Below, one piece after another: positions 6,229 through 12,943 of a stretch of DNA of 14,676 nucleotides. The stretch spans positions 1 through 14,676 of the forward strand of contig JANMTL010000094.1 of assembly GCA_031390425.1 (NCBI GenBank), given 5' to 3'. The translations under genes and the position numbers were made by a program. Each line of letters starts with the position of its first letter. The stretch's first letter is position 1. The DNA is from PBB1 sp031390425 (GTDB lineage Bacteria; Pseudomonadota; Gammaproteobacteria; Burkholderiales; Burkholderiaceae_C). Below the pieces are notes generated by a model, which did no database searches, was not told the origin of the DNA, and worked only from the letters and a program-made list of their open reading frames with translations.

Positions 6229-7374
6229 TCAGGCATCGAGCGCGCGGGCGGTCAGCCAGCGCTTGATCGGCGTGAGCCGGTTGACCAGACTCAGCCCGCG
6301 GTTGCGGAGTTCCCGCACCGCTGGCGCCGGGTGGGCGAAAAGCTGCATCAGGCCGTCGGTGATCTCGACCATCGCGCGGGTCGGCGCGAGCCGCTGGCGG
6401 GCATAACGGCGCAGCAGTTTTTCATCGCCGAGTTCGCGCCACGGCTCGCGCGCCGCCAGCACCTCGGTCAGCGCGGCCACATCGGCCAGGCCCAGGTTCA
6501 AACCCTGACCGGCCAGCGGGTGCACGACATGGGCGGCGTCGCCCAACAGCACCCAGCCCGGCCCGCACCAAGTGTCGGCCTGGGCGCGCTGCAAGGGCCA
6601 GGCGGCGCGCGCGCCGGTCAATTGCAACGCGCCGGCTGCGCCGTCGGTGGCTTGCATCAGCGCGTCGGCAAAGTCGGTGGCGTCCATCGCCAGCAGCACA
6701 TCGGCGCGCGCATCGGGCACCGACCAGACCAGCGCAAACGAAGCCCCCGGTTGCGGTGCATCGAAAGGCAGCAGCGCCAGCACATCGGGCGAACCAAACC
6801 ACTGATGCGCCGTGCCGGCATGCGGCTTCGAGCTGGTCAGCCGCGCCGCGATCGCGCGCTGGCCGTAGGGACGGCGGTCGAGCGGCACGCGATGCGCCTC
6901 GCGGGTGGTCGAGCCCTTGCCTTCGCAAACGGCGGTCAGCGCCGCCTGCACCGAATTCGGGGGCGCCGTCCCCGATGTAATCGATGTGACCGATGTGACA
7001 TGCGGCGAAAACCGCACCGCCGCAGCCAGCTCGCGTTCGAGCACGGCGGCGTCGACGATCCACGCCAATTCGCCGACGCGCTGTTCCCACGACGAGAAGT
7101 CGAGCGCCGCCCCCGGCGCGTCGCCCTGCACGCGCATCTCGTGCACTGCCGTGGCGGCGTGCGGCGGCAGCGCGTCCCACACCTTCAGGCCGCGCAGCAA
7201 GCCGACCGATGCGGCATTGAACGCGAAAGCGCGCACATCGGGGCCGCGCGGGTCGGTCGACTTCGGCGCCGACTCCGACACCAGCGCAACGCGCAGCCCG
7301 ATGCGGGCCAGCGACAAGGCCAGCGCGTGGCCGACCACACCGGTTCCCAGCACCTGCACGTCATAGGGTTTCAT
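6229..7374 (-). CDS. UbiH/UbiF/VisC/COQ6-family FAD-dependent monooxygenase
   Basis: A 381-residue flavin monooxygenase of the group that hydroxylates the aromatic ring of ubiquinone precursors. The N-terminal dinucleotide motif is GTGVVGHALALSLAR (10-24), where the usual GxGxxG fits as G10-G12-G15. The FAD ribityl motif GDAAHVVHPLAGQGLNLGLAD (278-298) is complete. LVWSVPD (215-221) fits the middle domain. The DG motif normally seen as VGADGxxSxVR appears only as a degenerate AVCEGKGSTTREA (148-160), and the region before it is short and holds a 9-bp tandem repeat. The first ATG of the open frame (7479) would reach past the divergent plus-strand start, so I took the ATG at 7374, where the Rossmann strand begins directly (MKPYDVQVLGTG). 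It heads the minus-strand run and may be expressed from the promoter at 7383-7388. Which ring position it hydroxylates, or whether it acts in ubiquinone synthesis at all, is not decided by sequence. Confidence 0.88.
   Translation of the reverse strand: MKPYDVQVLGTGVVGHALALSLARIGLRVALVSESAPKSTDPRGPDVRAFAFNAASVGLLRGLKVWDALPPHAATAVHEMRVQGDAPGAALDFSSWEQRVGELAWIVDAAVLERELAAAVRFSPHVTSVTSITSGTAPPNSVQAALTAVCEGKGSTTREAHRVPLDRRPYGQRAIAARLTSSKPHAGTAHQWFGSPDVLALLPFDAPQPGASFALVWSVPDARADVLLAMDATDFADALMQATDGAAGALQLTGARAAWPLQRAQADTWCGPGWVLLGDAAHVVHPLAGQGLNLGLADVAALTEVLAAREPWRELGDEKLLRRYARQRLAPTRAMVEITDGLMQLFAHPAPAVRELRNRGLSLVNRLTPIKRWLTARALDA
6973..6999. repeat. Three tandem 9-bp units inside the UbiH-family gene
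   Basis: Three consecutive units CGATGTAAT, CGATGTGAC, CGATGTGAC (plus-strand reading); the last two are identical. On the coding strand they give VTS-VTS-ITS at about residues 126-134, so copy number changes stay in frame. They lie in the short, poorly conserved stretch before the degenerate DG motif. Confidence 0.75.
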
Positions 7375-7382
7375 CGCCGCAG

Positions 7383-7428
7383 ATTGTAGGGAGCCGCCTC
7401 TGGTGAAGCAGACTGACGCAGGCACAAT
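7383..7428. promoter_or_regulatory. Divergent promoter region between the UbiH-family and AsmA genes
   Basis: Only 77 bp separate the two divergent starts, so both promoters must lie here or within the genes. On the minus strand TACAAT (7383-7388) is a good -10; transcription would begin almost at the UbiH ATG, giving a leaderless or nearly leaderless message. On the plus strand CACAAT (7423-7428) is a fair -10, giving a leader of about 17 nt that contains the G-rich Shine-Dalgarno. Neither has a recognisable -35 at 17 bp (CTGCTT and CTGGTG). Confidence 0.35.
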
Positions 7429-7451
7429 CCGCCGCTTTCGGGGGCTTTGCC

Positions 7452-9902
7452 GTGTCGATGTGGATTCGCCGTGTGGCACTCGGGGTGTTGGGTCTGCTGC
7501 TGGTGCTGGCCGCGGTGCTCACCTGGCTGGTCATGGGCTTCGACGCCAACCGGTACAAGGGCACCGCGATCGAGTGGATGCAGACCCACCACAACCGCAC
7601 GCTCACGATCAACGGGCCGATCGGGCTGTCGCTGTTCCCGCGCTTGCAGCTCACGCTGGCCGATGTCGCGTTGAGTGAAGCCGGCCGGCCCGACGAGTTC
7701 GCCGCGCTGGAGAGCGCCGAGCTGGCGGTCGATGTGCTGCCGCTGCTGAATCGCGAGCTGGTGATCGGCCGCATCGCGGCACGCGGCGTGCGCGCCAATT
7801 ACCTGAAAAATGCGCAGGGCGTGCGCAACATCGACGATCTGCTGAACCCGAAGGCACCTGCGGACGGCAGCAGTGGCGGCAGCAAGAAGCCGCCTCGGCT
7901 GGACATCAACCGCATCGATCTGGAAAACCTGAGTCTGCGCGTCACAGACGAGGTGGCCGGTATCGAGGGCAATCTGATGGTGAAGTCGCTCGTTACCGGC
8001 CGCGTCCGCAACCAGACCGAAGCGCCAGTCGATCTGGCCATGCAAGTCGATCTGAAAGCGCCCGCCGTCAAGGGCGAGTTGAACGGCGACACACAACTGA
8101 CGCTGGACCTGGACACCGGCTCGGTGCAAGCGCGCGATCTGAACCTCGCGTTCAAGGGCGATGCGATGGGCATCAGCGCGATCCGCGCCAGCGTCAAAGG
8201 CAGCGCGGGCTGGGACGGCGCGACGTCGGCGATCGAGGCCAAGGCCCTGCAGCTCAACGTGGCGGCCACCACCGGCGGACTGAAGATCGACAGCAGCACG
8301 CTCGGCTTGGCGCGCTTTGTCTACAACCCGGCGGCCAAGGACATCGGCCTGACCCAACTGAAGTTCGAGATGAAGGGCACGCAGGACGCGCAACCGCTGT
8401 CCTTCGCACTCGACTGGCCCCTGCTGGCCGCCACCGGCGATCAGCTCAAAGGCAGCGCGTTCAGCGGACGCTTGCAGCGCGGCGGCGCGGCACCGCTCGA
8501 TGTGAACTTCAAGAGCGCCGCACCGACCGGCAGTTTCGACACGCTGCGGCTGCCGGGCGTCGAGGCCACGTTCGCCAGCAGCAGCGCGCAGCGCAAGATC
8601 AACGGCACGCTGAAGGCCAATCTGGTGCTGAAGCAGGCGCAAGCAGCCGGAGCGGGCAAGAACGCCGCCGCCACGCAGGCGTCGATCGCGCTCGACGGGT
8701 TGACGCTGCAAAGCTCGGTCGACAACCCAGGCTTGCAGCCGTTGAAGCTCAACGCCCGCGGCGCCGCCACCGCGTCGGCGAAACGCGCCGGTTGGAACCT
8801 GTCCGGCGACATCAACGGCGGCGCCTTCAACAGCGACGGACAGGCTGCACTGGGCGGCGCCGTGCCCAAGGTCACCGCGAAAGCGCGCTTCGACACGCTG
8901 GACCTGAACCGGCTGTTGGCCGATGCACCGACGCCCGTTGCAACCGCCGCCGCGCCCGCCCCAGCCAAGCCTGCGGCTGCGGCCACCGACACCCGCGTCG
9001 ATCTGAGCGCATTGCGCAGCATCGACGGCCAGTTCAGCGTGCAAGCGGGCACGTTCGCGGTGCAACGCTTTCGGGTGTCTGCCGCGCGCATCGACGCGAC
9101 GATCAACCGCGGCCTGCTGCGCGTCTCGACGCTGCAAGGCAGGGTTTGGGGCGGCAACGTCGATGCGTCGGCACTGGCCGAGGCATCGACCGGCCGCATC
9201 GGCATCAAGGGCGCGGCCAGCGGCATCGACATCAACGCCGCGCTGAAGGACGTGGCGGCGAAGGACTCGATGGAGGGCACCGGCCGCGTGACGATGGACA
9301 TCGAAGCCACCGGGCGCACCGTGGGCGAGCTGAAGTCGCGGTTGCAAGGCCAGCTCGCACTGCAACTGCGCGACGGTGCGATCAAGGGCATCAACCTCGC
9401 GAAGAGCCTGCGCCAGGCGAAGGCGGCGATCGGCCTGAAGCAAGACGCGGTGCAAAAGGCCAGCGAGACCGAGAAGACCGATTTCAGCGAGCTGAGCGCG
9501 AGCTTCCAGATAGCCAACGGCGTCGCCCGCAGCACCGACCTGGACATGAAAAGTCCGTTCCTGCGGCTCGGTGGCGAAGGCGACATCGACATCGGAAAAG
9601 GCCGCATCGATTACGTCGCACGCGCCACCGTGACCGGCACCTCCAAGGGGCAGGACGGTGCCGAGCTGGCCGCGCTGAGAGGCCTGCAGGTGCCGGTGCG
9701 TCTGAGCGGGCCGTTCGAGGCGCCGGACTGGAAGGTCGAGTGGTCGTCGGTGATTGCCGGTGCGGTGACGCAGCAGTTGAAGAACGAGATCCAGAACAGG
9801 CTGGAACAAAAGCTCGGGTTGAAGCCTGCCGAGCCTGGCGCGTCGGCACCGGCCAAACCCAAGGATGCGTTGAAAGGCCTGCTGAAAGGGCTGCTGAAAT
9901 GA
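7452..9902 (+). CDS. AsmA family protein, inner-membrane anchored
   Basis: An 816-residue AsmA-type protein. The family is anchored in the inner membrane, projects a long beta-rich body into the periplasm, and has been linked to outer-membrane assembly and lipid homeostasis. The N-terminus has one transmembrane helix (about 8-28, ALGVLGLLLVLAAVLTWLVMG) followed by the typical FDANRYKGTAIEWMQTHHNRTLTINGPIGLSLFPRLQLTLADV. The C-terminal AsmA-like part at about 600-770 includes LKSRLQGQLALQLRDGAIKGINL and GGEGDIDIGKGRIDYVARATVTG. The protein ends in a basic, leucine-rich tail (LKGLLKGLLK). The GTG at 7452 is preferred over the ATG at 7458 because the G-run at 7440-7444 then lies 7 nt upstream; the ATG would be 13 nt away. 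Its TGA overlaps the MOSC start (ATGA), so the two are translationally coupled. The actual cargo or partner is unknown. Confidence 0.93.
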   Translation: MSMWIRRVALGVLGLLLVLAAVLTWLVMGFDANRYKGTAIEWMQTHHNRTLTINGPIGLSLFPRLQLTLADVALSEAGRPDEFAALESAELAVDVLPLLNRELVIGRIAARGVRANYLKNAQGVRNIDDLLNPKAPADGSSGGSKKPPRLDINRIDLENLSLRVTDEVAGIEGNLMVKSLVTGRVRNQTEAPVDLAMQVDLKAPAVKGELNGDTQLTLDLDTGSVQARDLNLAFKGDAMGISAIRASVKGSAGWDGATSAIEAKALQLNVAATTGGLKIDSSTLGLARFVYNPAAKDIGLTQLKFEMKGTQDAQPLSFALDWPLLAATGDQLKGSAFSGRLQRGGAAPLDVNFKSAAPTGSFDTLRLPGVEATFASSSAQRKINGTLKANLVLKQAQAAGAGKNAAATQASIALDGLTLQSSVDNPGLQPLKLNARGAATASAKRAGWNLSGDINGGAFNSDGQAALGGAVPKVTAKARFDTLDLNRLLADAPTPVATAAAPAPAKPAAAATDTRVDLSALRSIDGQFSVQAGTFAVQRFRVSAARIDATINRGLLRVSTLQGRVWGGNVDASALAEASTGRIGIKGAASGIDINAALKDVAAKDSMEGTGRVTMDIEATGRTVGELKSRLQGQLALQLRDGAIKGINLAKSLRQAKAAIGLKQDAVQKASETEKTDFSELSASFQIANGVARSTDLDMKSPFLRLGGEGDIDIGKGRIDYVARATVTGTSKGQDGAELAALRGLQVPVRLSGPFEAPDWKVEWSSVIAGAVTQQLKNEIQNRLEQKLGLKPAEPGASAPAKPKDALKGLLKGLLK

Positions 9903-10768
9903 GCGATCTGGCGCCCGCCGATGTGTCGGTGCGGCTCGCCGCGCTGTACGTGCATCCGGTCAAGAGCTGCGGCGGCATCGCGGCCGACGACGCGCTGCTG
10001 ATCGAGACCGGGCTCGAATTCGACCGCGCCTGGATGGTGGTGGATGCGCGCGGGCGCTTCGTCACGCAGCGCCACGTGCCGCGGATGGCGCTGATCCAGA
10101 CCACGCTGAAGGCGCTCGACCTGGTGCTGCGCGCACCGGGCATGCTGGCGCTGCACCTGCCGCTGGGCGAGGTCGGCGAGGCGGTGCGCGTCACGGTGTG
10201 GAACGACGAGGTGGCCGGCTTCGACATGGGCGACTTGGCCGCGCAGTGGTTCAGCGACTTTCTCGGCCAGCCGCTGCGCTTGGTGCGCTTCGACCCCGAG
10301 CAGAAGCGGCTCGCCGGCGCGCAGTGGACCGGACCGATCGCGGCCGAGGCGGCGTTCGCAGACGAGTACCCGCTGCTGGTCGTCTCGCAGGCCAGCCTCG
10401 ACGAACTGAACCGCCGGCTGGTCGCGACCGGCGCAGCGGCCATCACGATGCAACGCTTGCGCCCGAATCTCGTGCTCGACGGCCTCGATGCGCACGGCGA
10501 AGACCACCTCGACGAAGTGCGCTTCGACACGCCCGAGGGCCCGGTGCGGCTGAAGCTGGTCAAGCCCTGCGTGCGTTGCAGCATCCCCGATGTCGACCCG
10601 ACCACGGCCGAGACCGGCCACGCGGTCGGGGATGCGCTGGCCGCCTACCGCGCCGATGCGCGACTCAACGGAGCGATCACCTTCGGCATGAACGCGGTGA
10701 TCGTCGAAGGCATCGACTGCACGCTGCGTCCCGGGCTGGTCGGCGGCGCGACGTACCGGTTCGATTGA
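9899..10768 (+). CDS. MOSC domain protein with MOSC N-terminal beta-barrel (YcbX/mARC-like)
   Basis: A 289-residue protein with the MOSC_N beta-barrel first (LAALYVHPVKSCGG at about 14-26; GLEFDRAWMVVDARGRFVTQRHVPRMALI at 38-66) and the MOSC domain after it (about 130-285). The segment KLVKPCVRCSIPDVDPTTAETG (219-240) carries C224 and C227; by comparison with the PC-x-RC region of mARC, one of these should coordinate the molybdenum of a sulfurated Mo cofactor. Such enzymes reduce N-hydroxylated compounds or transfer sulfur. E. coli YcbX carries a C-terminal 2Fe-2S ferredoxin domain; here the chain ends at the MOSC domain, so an external electron donor would be needed. The ATG lies in an ATGA overlap with asmA, with an AAAGGG 8 nt upstream. 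Substrate unknown. Confidence 0.92.
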   Translation: MSDLAPADVSVRLAALYVHPVKSCGGIAADDALLIETGLEFDRAWMVVDARGRFVTQRHVPRMALIQTTLKALDLVLRAPGMLALHLPLGEVGEAVRVTVWNDEVAGFDMGDLAAQWFSDFLGQPLRLVRFDPEQKRLAGAQWTGPIAAEAAFADEYPLLVVSQASLDELNRRLVATGAAAITMQRLRPNLVLDGLDAHGEDHLDEVRFDTPEGPVRLKLVKPCVRCSIPDVDPTTAETGHAVGDALAAYRADARLNGAITFGMNAVIVEGIDCTLRPGLVGGATYRFD

Positions 10769-10791
10769 CAGCATGACCGATCCGAAAGCTG

Positions 10792-10820
10792 ACTCTCTCT
10801 GCCCAACGGGGCGAGGGAGT
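10792..10820 (+). promoter_or_regulatory. Hairpin burying the ribosome binding site of the transporter gene
   Basis: ACTCTCTC (10792-10799) pairs with GAGGGAGT (10813-10820), seven Watson-Crick pairs plus one G-U. A 2x2 internal loop follows, then CCC/GGG around an AAC loop (10805-10807). The 3' arm is the Shine-Dalgarno of the next gene, 2 nt before its ATG. It fills most of the 54-bp gap after the MOSC gene. No T-tract follows, so it is not a classical terminator; it may be an RNA element controlling translation, or a dispersed intergenic palindrome. Confidence 0.6.
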
Positions 10821-10822
10821 GC

Positions 10823-11815
10823 ATGACACGCTTCAAGACCTGGCAGCTGTTCGCCGTCTGCGTGCTGAGCTGGGGCACGACCTGGCACGCGATCACCTAC
10901 CAGCTCGGCCACACCACGCCCGAGGTCGGCGTCGCGCTGCGCTTCGGGCTGGCATCGTTGATCGTGCTCGGGCTCTGCGCAGCGCGCGGGATGAGCTTGC
11001 GGTTTTCGTGGCGCGATCACGCGCTGCTGGCGTTCCAGGGCGTGTTCATGTTCGGTGTGTCGTATGTCTGCGTCTATCACGCCGAACGCCACCTGCCGTC
11101 GGGGCTGGTCGCGGTCGGCTATTCGGCCGCGCCGCTGATCAGCGGACTCGGCGCGCAGGCGCTGTTCGGTCTGCGGGTGTCGCGTCGGTTCATCGGTGGC
11201 GGGCTGCTGGGTTTGGTCGGCGTGGCGCTGATCTTCTGGCCCGAGTTCGGCAAGGCCGCCGCTGGCGTGGCATCGCAGGCGCACGGGGCGGGATCGTTGG
11301 GCGCGGCGGCGTCCGTCGGCATCGGCGCGACCCTCACGGTGGCGTCGGTGCTGCTCAGCACCTCGGGCAGCCTGGCCGCGACGCGCAACCGCGGCCGCGG
11401 CCTGCCCTTCTGGCCGTCGCTCGGTTTCGGCATGGGCTACGGCGCGCTCGCGACGGCGCTGATCGCGCTGGCGATGGGCCACGCCTTCGCGTTGCCGACA
11501 CACGCCTCGTGGTGGATTTCGCTGGTCTATCTGGCGGTCATCGGATCGGTGCTGTCCTTCGCCTGCTTTCTGACGCTGCAGGAGCGCCTCGGCCCCGGGC
11601 CCACCGGCTCGATCAGCGTGATGACACCGCTGTTGGCACTGGTCGTGTCGCTGCTGTTCGAGGGCTACCGTCCCGACGCGATCACCGGCGCAGGCGTGCT
11701 GCTGGCGCTGGCGGGCAACGTGCTGATGCTGCGGCGCGGCCGTCTCGAGCACGCTTCTAGAATCCCCGGCTCGTCATCGACGCCCGAAACACCCCCTGTG
11801 AGACCTGCACCATGA
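10823..11815 (+). CDS. DMT superfamily (EamA-type) permease
   Basis: A 330-residue inner-membrane transporter of the drug/metabolite transporter superfamily. About ten hydrophobic helices in two EamA-like halves are visible, beginning with WQLFAVCVLSWGTTWHAITYQLG and VALRFGLASLIVLGLCAARGM; the second half runs from about residue 150 (AAASVGIGATLTVASVLLSTSGSLAA) to LLALAGNVLMLRRG near 310. Start-side signals WGTTW and EVGVALRFGLASL are typical of the family, whose members export amino acids, cofactors or other small molecules; the substrate here is not predictable. The last 20 or so residues (HASRIPGSSSTPETPPVRPAP) are hydrophilic, proline-rich and outside the fold; their DNA overlaps the likely promoter and leader of ychF. 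The ATG follows GAGGGAG closely, and that site is held in a hairpin. The TGA overlaps the ychF ATG. Confidence 0.9.
   Translation: MTRFKTWQLFAVCVLSWGTTWHAITYQLGHTTPEVGVALRFGLASLIVLGLCAARGMSLRFSWRDHALLAFQGVFMFGVSYVCVYHAERHLPSGLVAVGYSAAPLISGLGAQALFGLRVSRRFIGGGLLGLVGVALIFWPEFGKAAAGVASQAHGAGSLGAAASVGIGATLTVASVLLSTSGSLAATRNRGRGLPFWPSLGFGMGYGALATALIALAMGHAFALPTHASWWISLVYLAVIGSVLSFACFLTLQERLGPGPTGSISVMTPLLALVVSLLFEGYRPDAITGAGVLLALAGNVLMLRRGRLEHASRIPGSSSTPETPPVRPAP
11758..11763 (+). promoter_or_regulatory. Candidate -10 of a ychF promoter inside the transporter gene
   Basis: TAGAAT, preceded by TC and followed by CCCCGG, matches five of six -10 bases and lies 48 bp upstream of the ychF ATG, inside the last codons of the transporter. 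No convincing -35 is seen at 16-18 bp (the region is GCGGCGCGGC). An own promoter would make sense for a housekeeping gene behind a transporter. Confidence 0.35.
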
Positions 11816-12906
11816 GCCTGAAATGCGGCATCGTCGGTTTGCCCAACGTCGGCAAATCCACCCTCTTCAACGCGCTCACCCAAGCCGGCATCGCGGCCGA
11901 GAACTACCCGTTCTGCACCATCGAGCCGAACGTCGGCATCGTCGAGCTGCCCGATGCGCGCCTCGCGGCGCTGGCGGCGATCGTCAAGCCCGAACGCATC
12001 GTGCCGGCGATCGTCGAGTTCGTCGACATCGCCGGGTTGGTGGCCGGCGCCTCGAAAGGCGAAGGCCTGGGCAACCAGTTTCTCGCGCACATCCGCGAGA
12101 CCGACGCGCTGGTCAATGTGGTGCGCTGCTTCGACGACGACAACGTGATCCACGTCGCGGGCAAGGTCGACCCGATCTCCGACATCGAGGTGATTCAGAC
12201 CGAGCTGTGCCTGGCCGACCTGACGACCGTCGACAAGACGCTGGCGAAATCGATCAAGGTGGCCAAGTCGGGCAACGACAAGGAGGCCGCGCGGCTGGTC
12301 GACGTGCTGACCAAGTGCCACGCCGCGCTCAACGAAGCCCGGCCGGTGCGCAGCATCGCGTTTTCCAAGGAAGAGCAAGCGGTGCTGAAGCCGCTGTGCC
12401 TGATCACCGCCAAGCCCGCGATGTTCGTCGGCAACGTCGATGAAGGCGGTTTCGAGAACAACCCCTACCTCGACAAATTGCGCGCCTACGCCGCGCTGCA
12501 ACAGGCGCCGGTGGTCGCCATCTGCGCCAAGACCGAGGCCGAGCTGGCCGACATGGCCGACGAGGACCGGCTGCTGTTCTTGTCAGAAATGGGCCAGACC
12601 GAACCCGGCCTGAACCGCCTGATCCGCGCCGCATTCGGCCTGCTCGGGCTGCAGACCTACTTCACTGCGGGTGTGAAGGAAGTGCGCGCTTGGACCATCC
12701 ACATCGGCGACACCGCGCCGCAGGCCGCAGGCGTGATCCACACCGACTTCGAACGCGGCTTCATCCGCGCCCAGACCATCGCCTTCAATGACTACATCAC
12801 CTTCAAAGGCGAGCAAGGCTCGAAAGACGCCGGCAAGATGCGCGCCGAAGGCAAGGAGTACGTGGTGAAAGATGGGGATGTGTTGAATTTCCTGTTCAAC
12901 GTGTGA
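11812..12906 (+). CDS. ychF: Redox-regulated OBG-family ATPase YchF
   Basis: A 364-residue translation-associated P-loop ATPase that binds ribosomes and is linked to oxidative-stress control. Motifs: P-loop GLPNVGKS (9-16); switch II region DIAGLVAGASKGEGLGNQFL (72-91), where the ordinary DxxG is kept but the catalytic Gln is replaced by a hydrophobic residue, as in all OBG-type ATPases; NVDE (208-211), the NxxE form of the G4 motif that goes with ATP preference over GTP; an alpha-helical insert at about 130-195; and a C-terminal TGS domain at about 281-364 (TYFTAGVKEVRAWTIHIGDTAPQAAGVIHTDF, YVVKDGDVLNFLFNV). Length is the family norm. Its start overlaps the stop of the transporter gene (ATGA). 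The usual partner pth is not next to it here. Confidence 0.98.
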   Translation: MSLKCGIVGLPNVGKSTLFNALTQAGIAAENYPFCTIEPNVGIVELPDARLAALAAIVKPERIVPAIVEFVDIAGLVAGASKGEGLGNQFLAHIRETDALVNVVRCFDDDNVIHVAGKVDPISDIEVIQTELCLADLTTVDKTLAKSIKVAKSGNDKEAARLVDVLTKCHAALNEARPVRSIAFSKEEQAVLKPLCLITAKPAMFVGNVDEGGFENNPYLDKLRAYAALQQAPVVAICAKTEAELADMADEDRLLFLSEMGQTEPGLNRLIRAAFGLLGLQTYFTAGVKEVRAWTIHIGDTAPQAAGVIHTDFERGFIRAQTIAFNDYITFKGEQGSKDAGKMRAEGKEYVVKDGDVLNFLFNV

Positions 12907-12907
12907 G

Positions 12908-12924
12908 GCGGTTGGGCAAACCGC
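12908..12924. terminator. Stem-loop between convergent ychF and PPOX genes
   Basis: GCGGTT (12908-12913) and AACCGC (12919-12924) form a perfect 6-bp stem with a GGGCA loop, starting two bases after the ychF stop. A second perfect 8-bp inverted repeat, GCGCGGCG (12933-12940) and CGCCGCGC (12952-12959), follows and spans the end of the PPOX gene. Neither has a T-tract, so strong intrinsic termination is doubtful. Position between convergent genes is the main reason to suspect a termination or mRNA-end role. Confidence 0.4.
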
Positions 12925-12943
12925 TTCGGCCAGCGCGGCGGAT

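Noticed and set aside
7371..9809. Minus-strand open frame of 812 codons antisense to AsmA
   Set aside because: Its Arg/Gln/His/Ala-rich composition has no motif or hydrophobic pattern, while the plus strand encodes a clear AsmA protein. Long antisense frames are expected when third positions are almost all G or C.
9611..11752. Minus-strand open frame of 713 codons antisense to AsmA end, MOSC and transporter
   Set aside because: It spans three well-recognised genes on the other strand and has low-complexity Arg/Gln/His-rich composition; a GC-driven shadow.
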